Of a stretch of DNA of 64,000 nucleotides, positions 19,251-28,224 are shown in pieces (positions within the stretch are counted from its first letter, which is position 1; each line of letters opens with the position of its first letter). Made by a program: the position numbers and the translations under genes. This DNA is from Peribacillus frigoritolerans (lineage in GTDB: Bacteria; Bacillota; Bacilli; Bacillales; DSM-1321). The DNA lies in the NCBI GenBank assembly GCA_030562215.1, contig JAUPFL010000001.1, forward strand, positions 3,522,501 to 3,586,500, written 5' to 3'. Under the pieces are notes generated by a model that was not told where the DNA came from, made no database searches, and saw nothing but the letters and a program-made list of their open reading frames with translations.

Positions 19251-19772
19251 GTTCCTTTGTTCCTATTTCATGGATTTTGTCCCCTGAATTTTCGTTATAC
19301 CAGGCAATGTTATTCAGCTCTCCTTTTCTATAACCAGCAGTACCGGCTTTACATGCATTGCTTCTGTAGGAAGTCGAAAACCGTTTGATTCCCAATCACA
19401 AACAATGTTTTTTCACCATTAATAGAATAAGACTCTCCCAGTCCAGCTTTCTGTGAAAGTAGATTACAAAAAGAAATAGCATCATTCCAAGAAATATTGA
19501 CAACAGGTTTTAGATCTCGATCAAAAGGAATTAGGTGTTTTATTTGTAATAGTTTAGTAGAAATCCGTAGTAACAGGATAACGGGCAAGAAGGAACGGTC
19601 TTATTTCGGCTTTCCATTTGCTTTTAATTCTAACTTCCCTTAATTCTATTTCTCCCCCTGGAACTTTAACCATTTGATAGTCAAAATAACTCATTACTTC
19701 CTTTGACAATCTACCTACCTCCAACTGACCCCGATTCACAACTTTTACCACTTGAAGAACATTTAAATCAAT
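19236..19772 (-). pseudogene. Formylglycine-generating-enzyme (SUMF1) family fragment
   Basis: Reading on the minus strand, the N-terminal part gives FDYQMVKVPGGEIELREVRI and then KWKAEIRPFLLARYPVT. After a frame change near 19560 it gives PVVNISWNDAISFCNLLSQK, then GFRLPTEA, and finally NIAWYNENSGDKIHEIGTKE ending at PNPW. These are ordered blocks of the FGE-sulfatase fold. The conserved C-terminal part after PNPWGLYDM is absent, cut at the same point as the S9 fragment. At least two frame changes occur. It is non-functional as it stands. Confidence 0.65.
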
Positions 19773-20029
19773 ACAATTTATGTTTGTATTTGCAGATATC
19801 TGTAGGGATAAATATGTATCAAAATGACCGGTTTGAAGAAGGTATGAACACGTTTGACTCACTGGGGAGTGGACGGGATTTGGCCTCGGTCGATGTACAA
19901 TCATGCGGGTATGAATCAATCTTAAGCTTAATCACGCCCCATATAATTTATATTAATAAGTTTGTAGGTTTAGGAATACAAATAATAAGTGAGTTTCTTT
20001 TCTTAACTTTAAATTATGGGGGAGAGCAA

Positions 20030-20827
20030 ATGAACGAGTTTTTGGAGAAAACAGCAAGATTCGAGCATCGGTTTTGGCTGCAAATCTTAGGTGACCATGC
20101 CAGGTTCATCCATGAATCTTTAGCTCCGGTTGAAGTGGAATACATTGAAATTGCCTCAGAATTCATTCAAGTTTTTGATTCTCTCCTTGGTAAAGCCAAT
20201 TCAGAGGAGATTTCCCAACTTACCGCCAAGGCTGAAGAAGAAACATTAAGATTTCGAGAATTTAAGCTATGCCTAATTAAAGAACATCTGGTGGGTAAAA
20301 TAAAAATACATCTTTCACCTTCATTCCTTAATCATATGGTGAATGAATTAGAAGAATATTTAAGATTATTGAAATACTTCAATTCAAATCAAATGCCACC
20401 GGTTTTTCATGAACTTCATCATCATTTAGTTTGGCTATTAGATGCAGCAGGACATGCAGGTGCAATATCATCCAATATGGATGAAGTTGAAAAAAGGTTA
20501 AAAGAGAAAAGTGACCTATATAAAAAACATTTTAATGATTTTTATTTAAAAGCTGTTGAAATGGCTGGATTTTTACGAACCAATCTGTCAACATTCCCAG
20601 CATTGGAAAAAATGAATGCGGACGTCACATTGGAAATTAAATTCTTCCAGCACTTCCTGCTTGAATTGGAGGAGCTTGACCTCAGTGCGCAGGCCCTTGG
20701 AACGCTTTCGCCATTAATGGCAGATCATATGTGGCGTGAAGAATGTTATTATTTAACGAAACTAGCTGAATCGACAGACACGGAAAAGCCAGACTGCGAT
20801 CCTGCGAAACCGAGGCTAGTGGAATAA
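20030..20827 (+). CDS. DUF2935 domain protein
   Basis: 265 residues. I chose ATG 20030 because GGGGGAGAG lies about seven bases upstream; the open frame further upstream (from 19703) is unrelated to the family and overlaps the FGE remnant. Helical and His/Glu-rich, it begins FLEKTARFEHRFWLQILGDH and has FHELHHHLVWLLDAAGHAGA and ADHMWREECYYLTKL. This is the PF11155-type architecture of two similar ferritin-like four-helix units (HARFIHE and HMWREE), common in Bacillus and Clostridia. Metal binding is likely; function unknown. Confidence 0.78.
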   Translation: MNEFLEKTARFEHRFWLQILGDHARFIHESLAPVEVEYIEIASEFIQVFDSLLGKANSEEISQLTAKAEEETLRFREFKLCLIKEHLVGKIKIHLSPSFLNHMVNELEEYLRLLKYFNSNQMPPVFHELHHHLVWLLDAAGHAGAISSNMDEVEKRLKEKSDLYKKHFNDFYLKAVEMAGFLRTNLSTFPALEKMNADVTLEIKFFQHFLLELEELDLSAQALGTLSPLMADHMWREECYYLTKLAESTDTEKPDCDPAKPRLVE

Positions 20828-20838
20828 AAAAGTACACC

Positions 20839-20870
20839 ATGGAGCCCTTTCTTTAAATGGGCTCTATATC
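20839..20870 (+). terminator. Hairpin after DUF2935
   Basis: ATGGAGCCC (20839-20847) pairs with GGGCTCTAT (20859-20867). The T run is weak, so confidence is moderate. Confidence 0.4.
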
Positions 20871-21045
20871 AGTTGCATTTAACCCCAAAAATCAACAGGG
20901 TATGCATAGCTCATCGAAGAAGCTTTCGGTTAATTCTAGGTTGGTTACCATACGGGATGTGATTTTTTTAAAGGAAGTTAATTCCTATCCTTATGTTATA
21001 CTAGAAGAACTAAAATTAATTATAGAAGTATAGGAGTGCTGAAAG

Positions 21046-21693
21046 ATGTTTGGAAATACTTCCAATTTGGCAGATGGCATTTATTTTGGAGAATCGTTAC
21101 CACAACAAATTGCTAAACACATTTTAAAAAAATCATTGAAGGTGAAATAGAAGCTGGAGAGAAAATCGTCGAAGAAGACATTTCCAAAGAATTGAATACT
21201 AGCCGTGCACCCGTACGCGAAGCCCTTTATCTATTGCAGGTTGACGGTATTGTTGAGAGGATGCCGCGGCGGGGAACGATAGTCAAGCCATTTTCACAAA
21301 AGGAAATCATTGAATATAATGATGTTGCGATCGGGCTGATCCAGATGGGCATTGAATTTTCCCAAGGGAAGTGGCACGCAGAAAATAAGCAATCATTACG
21401 AATGCATTTGGCAAGTGCTACCGATGAGTGTGAAAAAGGAATGTAATCGTGTATCAAAAAAGGGCAACACAGATATTTCGATATATTTTTCAATCGCTAA
21501 TAACAAAGCATTATCAAGATTTTTTGAAGAAGCCAGTCATATTCTCATGGTTTTTGCCCAAAGTCAATGGAGCACGGAAACAATGGAAAGTTTCCATTTC
21601 AGATTAAAAATGTCCATAGAAGCCATTCTAGAAGATGATTTCCTTAAAGCAAAAAATGAAATTCATGAAGCATTGAATCGTGGAGTGATGTAG
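21046..21693 (+). CDS. GntR-family transcriptional regulator (FadR-like), frameshifted
   Basis: About 215 residues when restored. The winged helix is clear: KIIEGEIEAGEKIVEEDISK, ELNTSRAPVREALYLLQVDG and MPRRGTIVKPFSQKEI, the GntR signature. A helical effector domain follows. The frame breaks near 21130 (one A missing from an A7 run) and near 21435. It is encoded directly before three SDR genes. A perfect 7-3-7 palindrome lies between, so it probably represses or senses for that operon. Confidence 0.8.
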
Positions 21694-21707
21694 AGTCTTT
21701 GACTCTA
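21691..21707. repeat. Perfect inverted repeat at gntR stop
   Basis: TAGAGTC TTT GACTCTA, overlapping the stop codon. No T run follows. It could be a weak terminator or a second protein-binding site. Confidence 0.4.
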
Positions 21708-21715
21708 AAACCAAA

Positions 21716-21732
21716 TTGTCGACAATCGACAA
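21716..21732. promoter_or_regulatory. Candidate GntR operator upstream of SDR operon
   Basis: TTGTCGA CAA TCGACAA is a perfect 7-3-7 palindrome 75 bases before the first SDR start and 23 bases after gntR. FadR/VanR-type GntR proteins bind short palindromes of this kind, often with a GTNNAC-like centre. Confidence 0.6.
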
Positions 21733-21806
21733 AAGTAGTGTTATGATGTAATCGTATTCAAACAAGAATATCATCACCTAGGTTAAAGGGAGAAAGGGAG
21801 AATATT

Positions 21807-22595
21807 ATGCAAGCATTCAATTTTACAGAAAAAGTAGCAATTGTTACCGGTGGCGGCGGGGGTATCGGCCGGGCAGCGTCTATTACACTTTCAGAAAATG
21901 GGGCCAAAGTGGTTGTTGTAGACCTTTCCGAAGAGGCTGGCATGCTAACGGTTAATAAAATCAAAGAAAAAGGCGGCGAAGCGAAATTCGTTAAAGCCGA
22001 TGTTACAAAGGAAGATGATATTAAAGATTATGTTCAAAAAACGATAGATTTCTATGGAAAAATCGATATTTTCTTGAATAATGCCGGATGGGAAGGCAAA
22101 ATAATGCCGCTTATCGATTATCCTACTGAGGTTTTCGATCAATTAATGTCAATAAATGTACGCGGCGTTTTCTTGGGCTTGAAACATGTATTGCCACATA
22201 TGATTGAACAAAAAAGCGGTGCGGTCGTAAATACAGCTTCTGGAGCGGGTTTACTGGCAACACCAAACATGGTGGCGTATGGCGCAAGTAAACATGCGGT
22301 TCTTGGAATGACGAAAACAGCTGGTGTCGAAGTTGCTCCATATGGTGTCCGGGTGAATGCCGTCTGCCCAGGTGTCGTCAATACGGCTATGATGCGGTCG
22401 ATTGAAAGCGGCTTTGGTCAAGGTGATTCCGAGGCAGCTGAAACGGCTAGAAAACAGTTGGAAGCAACGACTCCGGATGGACGGTATGCTGAACCGCAGG
22501 AAATTGCAAATTTAATGATGTACTTAGTATCCGATCTTTCCAGCCACATTACGGGTCAAGAACTTGTAATTGACGGAGGGGCCATTTTAATTTGA
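21807..22595 (+). CDS. SDR family oxidoreductase 1
   Basis: 262 residues, classical short-chain dehydrogenase/reductase. The cofactor motif TGGGGGIG is at residues 14-21, NNAG near 90, the catalytic Ser region VNTASGAG, and YGASK (Tyr/Lys) near 158-162. An Asp after strand two (VVVVDLSEE) points to NAD preference. Close to glucose-1-dehydrogenase-like enzymes; substrate unknown. GGGAGAAAGGGAG provides the ribosome binding site. First of three consecutive SDR genes. Confidence 0.85.
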   Translation: MQAFNFTEKVAIVTGGGGGIGRAASITLSENGAKVVVVDLSEEAGMLTVNKIKEKGGEAKFVKADVTKEDDIKDYVQKTIDFYGKIDIFLNNAGWEGKIMPLIDYPTEVFDQLMSINVRGVFLGLKHVLPHMIEQKSGAVVNTASGAGLLATPNMVAYGASKHAVLGMTKTAGVEVAPYGVRVNAVCPGVVNTAMMRSIESGFGQGDSEAAETARKQLEATTPDGRYAEPQEIANLMMYLVSDLSSHITGQELVIDGGAILI

Positions 22596-22629
22596 TAAGC
22601 AACAAACTTTGTTATAGGGGGACGATTAC

Positions 22630-23382
22630 ATGAGTTTACAAGGAAAGGTCATTATAATTACAGGAGCGGGCAGCGGCATTGGCAAGGAAACGGCATATAA
22701 ATTAGCTGAACAGGGAGCTATTGTCGTTGCGGCTGATTACAATGATGTTGCTGCCAAAGAAACGGCTGAATCTATTCAACAAAAGGGAGGCACGGCATCT
22801 TTTGTGAAAGTGGATGTAGCTAAAGCGGAAGAAGTGGAAGCGATGGTGGAAGCTGCAATTGCCAATCATGGCACCATCAATGGCATTTTCAACAACGCTG
22901 GAATTGGACTAGTAAAACCATTTTTAGAGATGGATCCAGAATCATACCACAGAGTAGTTGATGTTGACCAACACGGCGTATATTATGGCATGTATTATGC
23001 AGCAAGGAAGATGGTCGAGCTTGGTGTAACTGGGGCAACGATCGTCAATACAGCGTCAATATATGGAACGATGGTTTCAATTGGCAGCTTTAATTACCAT
23101 GCTGCAAAAGCTGCAGTCATCGCCATGACTAAATCCGGTGCAATTGAACTTGCGCAATATGGGATTCGTGTTGTCGGCGTTGCACCAGGTTTTATCGAAA
23201 CGCCGATCATTGGCGAAGATCCAGAGTTCCTGGACAGTTTGGCACAACTTCATATGAGGAAAAAATTGATTCAGCCAGAAAAAGTTGCTGAAGTTGTAAC
23301 GTTCTTGTTCTCTGAAAAAGCGGATGCCATTAATGGACAAGTCATTCCTGTTGATGATGGATTCTTAAGCTTTAAGGGATAA
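22630..23382 (+). CDS. SDR family oxidoreductase 2
   Basis: 250 residues. The cofactor motif TGAGSGIG is at about residues 12-19, NNAG near 88, Ser in NTASIYGT and the catalytic Tyr/Lys in NYHAAKAA. It lies 34 bases after SDR 1 with GGGGGA upstream of its ATG. The active-site loop YHAAK differs from the YxASK of its neighbours, so the three enzymes probably act on successive or related alcohol/ketone substrates rather than being simple copies. Confidence 0.85.
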   Translation: MSLQGKVIIITGAGSGIGKETAYKLAEQGAIVVAADYNDVAAKETAESIQQKGGTASFVKVDVAKAEEVEAMVEAAIANHGTINGIFNNAGIGLVKPFLEMDPESYHRVVDVDQHGVYYGMYYAARKMVELGVTGATIVNTASIYGTMVSIGSFNYHAAKAAVIAMTKSGAIELAQYGIRVVGVAPGFIETPIIGEDPEFLDSLAQLHMRKKLIQPEKVAEVVTFLFSEKADAINGQVIPVDDGFLSFKG

Positions 23383-23432
23383 TCAGTATTCAAATAGATT
23401 TTCGGGATAACTTAAAAAGGGAGTTTTGACAA

Positions 23433-24218
23433 ATGAGCAAACGATTCGATGGCAAAGTTGTAATCATTACTGGGGCAGGATCCGGTTTAGGACAAGCAGC
23501 CGCATTGGAATTGGCTAAAGAAGGGGCTAAACTTTCATTAGTTGATTTAAACGATGCATCTTTGGAAGTGACAAAAAAATTAATCTTGGAAATTGCATCA
23601 GAATCGGACGTGCTTCTAGTCACTGCAGACGTATCGGATGAAGAGGCAGTTAAGAACTATGTAGACCAAACAGTCAGCAAATATGGCAGAATCGATGGAT
23701 TCTATAATAATGCGGGTATCGAAGGTAAACAAGCCCCTATGGCTGAGTACGATAGTAAAGTTTTCAACAAAGTAACGGACATCAATATCAATGGTGTATT
23801 CTTTGGTATGAAATACATTCTGCCAATCATGAAAGAACAAGGATCAGGCGCAGTAGTGAACGTGGCTTCCGTAGGTGGAATTCGTGCTGTGCTTAACCAA
23901 GCTGCGTACGTTGCAAGTAAACATGCTGTAGCAGGCTTAACAAAAACAGCTGCCATAGAATATGGCCAATATGGAATCAGCATAAATGCTATTGCACCAG
24001 GGGTAATCTTAACAGCGATGGTAGAAGGATCATTCAGGCAAATAGGCGGGGAAAATTGGGAAGAGGCAATGGCGGATTTCGTCAGTGTGAATCCTAAGAA
24101 ACGCTTTGGTAAGCCCGAAGAGGTCGGCCGCTTAGTCGCCTTCCTATTATCAGGGGAATCAGAGTTCATCAACGGTGCAGTCATTCCCATTGATGGCGGA
24201 CAGTCTTCACAATACTAA
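23433..24218 (+). CDS. SDR family oxidoreductase 3
   Basis: 261 residues. TGAGSGLG cofactor motif at about 12-19, NNAGIEGK, Ser in NVASVGGI and YVASK. It is most similar to SDR 1 in the NAGxEGKxMP-like region (NNAGIEGKQAPMAEYDSKVF), which suggests duplication. Ribosome binding site AAAAGGGAG. Last gene of the operon, followed by a terminator. Confidence 0.85.
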   Translation: MSKRFDGKVVIITGAGSGLGQAAALELAKEGAKLSLVDLNDASLEVTKKLILEIASESDVLLVTADVSDEEAVKNYVDQTVSKYGRIDGFYNNAGIEGKQAPMAEYDSKVFNKVTDININGVFFGMKYILPIMKEQGSGAVVNVASVGGIRAVLNQAAYVASKHAVAGLTKTAAIEYGQYGISINAIAPGVILTAMVEGSFRQIGGENWEEAMADFVSVNPKKRFGKPEEVGRLVAFLLSGESEFINGAVIPIDGGQSSQY

Positions 24219-24224
24219 TCGAGT

Positions 24225-24261
24225 AAAGGGAGTGACAGTATTTGGTCACCCCCTTTTTTAA
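24225..24261 (+). terminator. Terminator of the triple-SDR operon
   Basis: AAAGGGAGTGAC pairs with GTCACCCCCTTT (one bulge), followed by a T run. Confidence 0.75.
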
Positions 24262-24301
24262 TCGTATCCTTTTAGTTAATGACCGAATGGATCTAAATTT
24301 G

Positions 24302-24337
24302 AAAAAAACGAAGACTTTCTCGGTTTTCGTTTTTTTG
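24302..24337. terminator. Second hairpin after SDR operon
   Basis: AAAAACGAA pairs with TTCGTTTTT around an imperfect centre, then further T residues. It may act on either strand. Confidence 0.45.
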
Positions 24338-24436
24338 TATATTTAAAAATCAGTTTATATGAAACAAAATACGAACCTTTAGAATATGAACACATAGAAA
24401 AACGCCATATAAGGCGCTTATACAATAACCCAATCG

Positions 24437-24595
24437 TTACTTTTCTTTATCGTGAAGCTTATCTTCATATTCAGTTTCCAACATACCATACAGGCCATTC
24501 ATTTCTTGTTCATCCGGATCTGCCCCAAACTCGTTTCTATATTTTTTCTTTTTATCATCAAGGATGATTTCTTCTTTTTCATTCTTCTTGTCCAT
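24437..24595 (-). CDS. Small acidic/basic hypothetical protein, 52 aa
   Basis: ATG 24595 follows GGAGGTGATATGT, an excellent ribosome binding site. Sequence starts MDKKNEKEEIILDDKKKKYR and contains NEFGADPDEQEMNGLYGMLE. It is highly charged and probably helical, with no membrane segment. No family was recognised. It is monocistronic, with a small palindrome upstream. Confidence 0.6.
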   Translation of the reverse strand: MDKKNEKEEIILDDKKKKYRNEFGADPDEQEMNGLYGMLETEYEDKLHDKEK

Positions 24596-24644
24596 ACATA
24601 TCACCTCCAACCAATAGGGTGACTCATTGTTCGATAAAATATGC

Positions 24645-24659
24645 ACAGTGTGACACTGT
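24645..24659. promoter_or_regulatory. Palindrome between divergent small gene and lysozyme-like gene
   Basis: ACAGTG TGA CACTGT, perfect 6-3-6, in the divergent region 24596-24824. This is a possible operator. Confidence 0.35.
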
Positions 24660-24824
24660 TCCTTCTAAGATTTTGCGGTTAAGTTTAGAGTTGAAGGAAA
24701 TATATTAATTTCAATTACTGGCAGTCTCATTTGCAAAACATTTAATTGGGTATTCTAAATAGTTATCAGTCTTACTATTTGTTAAGATATAAATATATTA
24801 ACTTAGAGATATCGGAGAGAGAAT

Positions 24825-25475
24825 GTGAAGAAGAAGAAACGTAATAAATCAAAGAAAGTTTTTGTCATTTTTATCCTGGTTTTTACATTTTTGCTCATTA
24901 AGGAGATCATGAAAACCCCCAATTCCGAAAATGTTTCCACATCAGTAAATACGCTTGATTCTTTTGCGAACGTAAAAAAGTATAGCTCACTTCTTCAAGG
25001 GGAGTTGTCTAAATACGGACTTGAGGAGCATACTTCGACATTGATTGCTTTGATGCAGCAGGAAAGCCGAGGACGGGGCGGAGACCCCATGCAGGCATCT
25101 GAGTCAGCGGGACTTGATCCAAATACAATCACAGATCCAACGGAAAGCATTAAGTATGGGGTGAAACATTTTAAGAAGATCAATGAATATGGCAATGAAA
25201 AGGGCGTGGATTTTGCCACGATCATTCAAGCATATAACATGGGAATCGGTTATATTGATTTCGTTGCGAATGAAGGGGGCAAGCATAATGAAAAACTTGC
25301 GAAGAAGTTCTCCATGCTTCAGGTCGAAAAGAACCCGACTCTCTATGATTGCGGCGGAGACAAAGATAATTTTCGATACCCATATTGCTACGGTGACTAC
25401 ACATACAGTGCGAAGGTATCTAAGAACATTGAGGAGCTTGCCAACAGTATATCGGCTCAAGCTGATGGTGAGTGA
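24825..25475 (+). CDS. Lysozyme-like (CwlT/PF13702-type) muralytic protein
   Basis: 216 residues from GTG 24825. A basic N-terminus and one membrane or signal helix (about 10-27) are followed by a lysozyme-like domain: ALMQQESRGRGGDPMQASES with the catalytic Glu in QQESRG, then YGVKHFKKINEYGNEKGVDF and IIQAYNMGIGYIDFVANEGG. This is the N-terminal domain of CwlT-type enzymes that come with ICE/Tn916 conjugation modules. Here it stands alone, without an NlpC/P60 half and without conjugation genes, so it is probably a housekeeping muramidase. Confidence 0.75.
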   Translation: MKKKKRNKSKKVFVIFILVFTFLLIKEIMKTPNSENVSTSVNTLDSFANVKKYSSLLQGELSKYGLEEHTSTLIALMQQESRGRGGDPMQASESAGLDPNTITDPTESIKYGVKHFKKINEYGNEKGVDFATIIQAYNMGIGYIDFVANEGGKHNEKLAKKFSMLQVEKNPTLYDCGGDKDNFRYPYCYGDYTYSAKVSKNIEELANSISAQADGE

Positions 25476-25480
25476 GAGGG

Positions 25481-25516
25481 AACAAAAAGCCTACTGAATG
25501 AAGTAGGCTTTTTGTT
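25481..25516 (+). terminator. Terminator after lysozyme-like gene
   Basis: AACAAAAAGCCTACT and AGTAGGCTTTTTGTT form a 15-bp stem with a six-base loop. It is symmetrical enough to work on both strands. Confidence 0.85.
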
Positions 25517-25561
25517 CATGAAGTTACCTCTATTGTGGAGTTCAAAGAATCAAAACCATTG

Positions 25562-26113
25562 TCATTTATCGTTCAACCATGGAAGGAGGTCGTAATGTTT
25601 ATAGAGTTTCTTGGATTCTTCAATGATTTGTGAAAGAGAAATATCAATGGAATCAAGTAAAGAGTTTAAGGCTTGTTCTACAGAACCACTCTCAAATTGC
25701 TCTAATGGCACAGGTAACTCTTCCTCGTCCAAAATAAAATGGGCGCCACTTGGAAGCACCAAGATATCAATGATCAAATCCTCAAAGGATACCAACTTAT
25801 CCGCCATATATGTATTTTTTACAATATTAAAATAGGATCCTAAATAATTGCCTTCATTATCTCTCCAAATGTATAAATTATAAGGGCGGTCTTTCCAATA
25901 ATAAGCAATCGTATAACTTCCAATAGGAATGGTTAATTTTATAGGACCCGCTTTCATCGTGAACGAATCCATGATTTCATGAAACAGCACGACATGATGA
26001 TTTTGTGCTTTTAAAAGCAAACAGTTATGTTCTACAACTAAGGAATCATAGCGGATTTTTCTTTCTATTATTTCATCGCCACGTTGAAGTGCTGTTGTAA
26101 ATATATTGTCCAT
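25562..26113 (-). CDS. DUF402 domain protein
   Basis: 183 residues. The DUF402 pattern is visible: SLVVEHNCLLLKAQNHHVVL at the start, IPIGSYTIAYYWKDRPYNLY and then YIWRDNEGNYLGSYFNIVKN, ending with the acidic block VSFEDLIIDILVLPSGAHFI and DEEEL. Members are nucleotidyl-like or metal-dependent phosphatases/RNA-associated proteins; no activity can be assigned here. Intact frame, monocistronic, convergent with the lysozyme-like gene. Confidence 0.75.
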   Translation of the reverse strand: MDNIFTTALQRGDEIIERKIRYDSLVVEHNCLLLKAQNHHVVLFHEIMDSFTMKAGPIKLTIPIGSYTIAYYWKDRPYNLYIWRDNEGNYLGSYFNIVKNTYMADKLVSFEDLIIDILVLPSGAHFILDEEELPVPLEQFESGSVEQALNSLLDSIDISLSQIIEESKKLYKHYDLLPWLNDK

Positions 26114-26319
26114 CGATTCTATTTCTCCCTTAAAAACTATCTAGATCATTCATTTTCCTTGAAAGTTTTTCTTTTTACTTTGATAACGACAGGAAACTTT
26201 AAGGAAATTCAAATATCAAAACCTAATTTCAAGTACCGAGAAACTAGGCTTTTGTTACTTCAAAATCGTCCACTTTTCTGCAATGAACACAGCTTACTAG
26301 AAATTTGTTTCTTGGAACT

Positions 26320-26820
26320 TTATCCTATATACGCCTGATTTAAAGTTTTAATGTCAATTTTCTTCATTTGGAGCAGCGCTTTCATCATCCTTTCCGATTT
26401 TTCAGGATTGGAGTCGTTTACCATCTCGGTTAGATTCGCAGGGACAATTTGCCATGACACGCCAAATTGATCTTTCAGCCAACCGCACACTTGCGCCTTT
26501 TCATCTCCGCCTTCGGAGAGTTTTTCCCAATAATAGTCCAATTCTTTTTGATCCTCGCAATGGATGATAAATGATATTGCCTCTGTGAATTTGAATTGCG
26601 GACCGCCATTTAATGCTACAAATGCTTGTCCTTCCAATTCAAATTCCACTGTCATCACTGTTCCCTGTGGCTTCCCATGGATTTGATTTCCTTCATTTCC
26701 ATAGCTAGTGATTCTTCCGATCATAGAATTTTCGAAGATGGAAGTGTAGAACTTCGCCGCCTCTTCAGCTTGTGAATCAAACCACAGGTTGGTTGTGATT
26801 TTTTGAATTTTGTTTTTCAT
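26320..26820 (-). CDS. VOC family protein (PhnB/3-dmu-9-3-mt type)
   Basis: 166 residues of the glyoxalase/bleomycin-resistance fold. It has NLWFDSQAEEAAKFYTSIFE, TVEFELEGQAFVALNGGPQF and GWLKDQFGVSWQIVPANLTE, typical of the 3-demethylubiquinone-methyltransferase-like VOC group. These are cytosolic metal-dependent enzymes of mostly unknown substrate. Intact. Another VOC gene lies next to it on the same strand. Confidence 0.8.
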   Translation of the reverse strand: MKNKIQKITTNLWFDSQAEEAAKFYTSIFENSMIGRITSYGNEGNQIHGKPQGTVMTVEFELEGQAFVALNGGPQFKFTEAISFIIHCEDQKELDYYWEKLSEGGDEKAQVCGWLKDQFGVSWQIVPANLTEMVNDSNPEKSERMMKALLQMKKIDIKTLNQAYIG

Positions 26821-27101
26821 GATTTTTCTCCTTTATTGTTTTTATGTATAGCCAGGGTAACTAAACTTGCTATTATGATCATGGAAATGGGAATTTAGCC
26901 GATTAGATTAAATACCTTGAAATTACCCTTTTACTATACACCATTTATCATGAACCAAGATAATGATGTAAAGTCAGGGTGCGTTGTGTATTCAACTGAT
27001 CATTTAACTAATCCCCTTAATCCTTTGCTGTTACAATATCCTTGCCTCATGGTGATGGAAATACAAAAGGATATAGAAACTTTTCAAAACCGTGAAAAGT
27101 C

Positions 27102-27532
27102 CTATATCCAAATTTCTTTTCTAGCTTTCGAAGTTAAATTGCCATTGGATTCGAATTTATCGGTTAACTGACCGTAAATTTTACTCCAGAATGTTTCCTG
27201 TAGCTCTAGACCAACCGTGCCGCCTTCACTTAGTTTGTTAAAGATCGATTTAATTTCTTCCATATCATTACCGACATATGCCAGGCTGATATTATTTCCT
27301 TCTACAAAAGGCATACCAGGAAAAGTATCTGAAAACATGATATTGCTTCCATTAATAGTAAGCCTTGTATGCATGACTAAATTTTTCGCTTCTTCAGGAA
27401 GGGAAATTCCGGATTAGGCGGTGTTTCCCCAAAAGTCATGATATTTGGTGGTTCCGTTCCAAAAACCTCTGCGTAGAACTCTACTGCTTGTCGACAATTT
27501 CCATTAAAATTAAGATATGCATCAACTGACAT
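27102..27532 (-). CDS. VOC family protein (PhnB-like), frameshifted
   Basis: ATG 27532 begins MSVDAYLNFNGNCRQAVEFY and continues with FGTEPPNIMTFGETPPNPEF. The frame breaks near 27405 (one base missing). The main part continues EEAKNLVMHTRLTINGSNIM, FSDTFPG and LQETFWSKIYGQLTDKFESN. About 143 residues, normal for PhnB-like proteins. The start is followed closely by no other gene, so it is probably monocistronic. Confidence 0.75.
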
Positions 27533-27594
27533 GTATCTCACTCCTATTTTCTTATTTATTTTTCATTGCTCCCAATTTATTACTTAATGCATTA

Positions 27595-28061
27595 TTACCT
27601 TACGAAAAATTCCGGTGGTTCAATTCCAAGCGTTCTAAGATAAATATAACCCTGTCCCCTATGGTGGATCTCATTTTCCAGGGCATATTGAAGTCTATCA
27701 AAGTGGCTTTGTGAGGGACCGAAAAAGGATCTTTTTCAACCACTCCAAGCGTTTCATCAGTCATTTCCTCCCACAATTTCCTCGTCTCATCCCTTACTGC
27801 TTCGCATGCTGATACGAGATCTTCTTTGGTGGAAATTACGGAAAAGGAATCTGGAAACTCCCAAATACCCAGTGCAATTCCACGCATATATCCAGTCTCA
27901 ATGTTCATGACTTCCTTAACCATCTCTGCGAAAGGGCGAAGCTTCCCGGCCGGTGTATAATGAAATAATTCCTCTTCAGGGAAAGCTTCAACCACCCGCA
28001 ACGTCAATCTCCTGTTGCCTTCCAAAATATTTAACAAACCCTCTTTCGAAAGAACCACCAT
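27595..28061 (-). CDS. DinB-family protein, frameshifted
   Basis: A DinB/YfiT-like four-helix bundle protein with predicted metal-binding His residues. Start MVVLSKEGLLNILEGNRRLT, then YTPAGKLRPFAEMVKEVMNI. A missing T near 27725 breaks the frame; the restored end is FFGPSQSHFDRLQYALENEI, HHRGQGYIYLRTLGIEPPEF and FVR, stopping at 27595. HHRGQ is a family hallmark. About 155 residues. Members are often stress-induced thiol transferase-like enzymes. Confidence 0.75.
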
Positions 28062-28224
28062 TTCACTCTCCTTTGATAAATACTCTGTAAAGAAGTTCTG
28101 TGAAAAATCGAAAAGTCCTGCAAATTTATGTATATAAAGTTTGCGCAGCTTTTTTAATTAAACAATGGAGCAATTCCATTAATGTATAATTAACCAATAT
28201 ATAATGTGAAAAGGGAAATGTCAT

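Noticed and set aside
19703..20029. Upstream extension of the DUF2935 gene
   Set aside because: It has no family similarity, overlaps the FGE remnant, and a good ribosome binding site points to ATG 20030.
22123..24190. Minus-strand frames opposite the SDR genes
   Set aside because: They are shadows of the conserved SDR coding strand.
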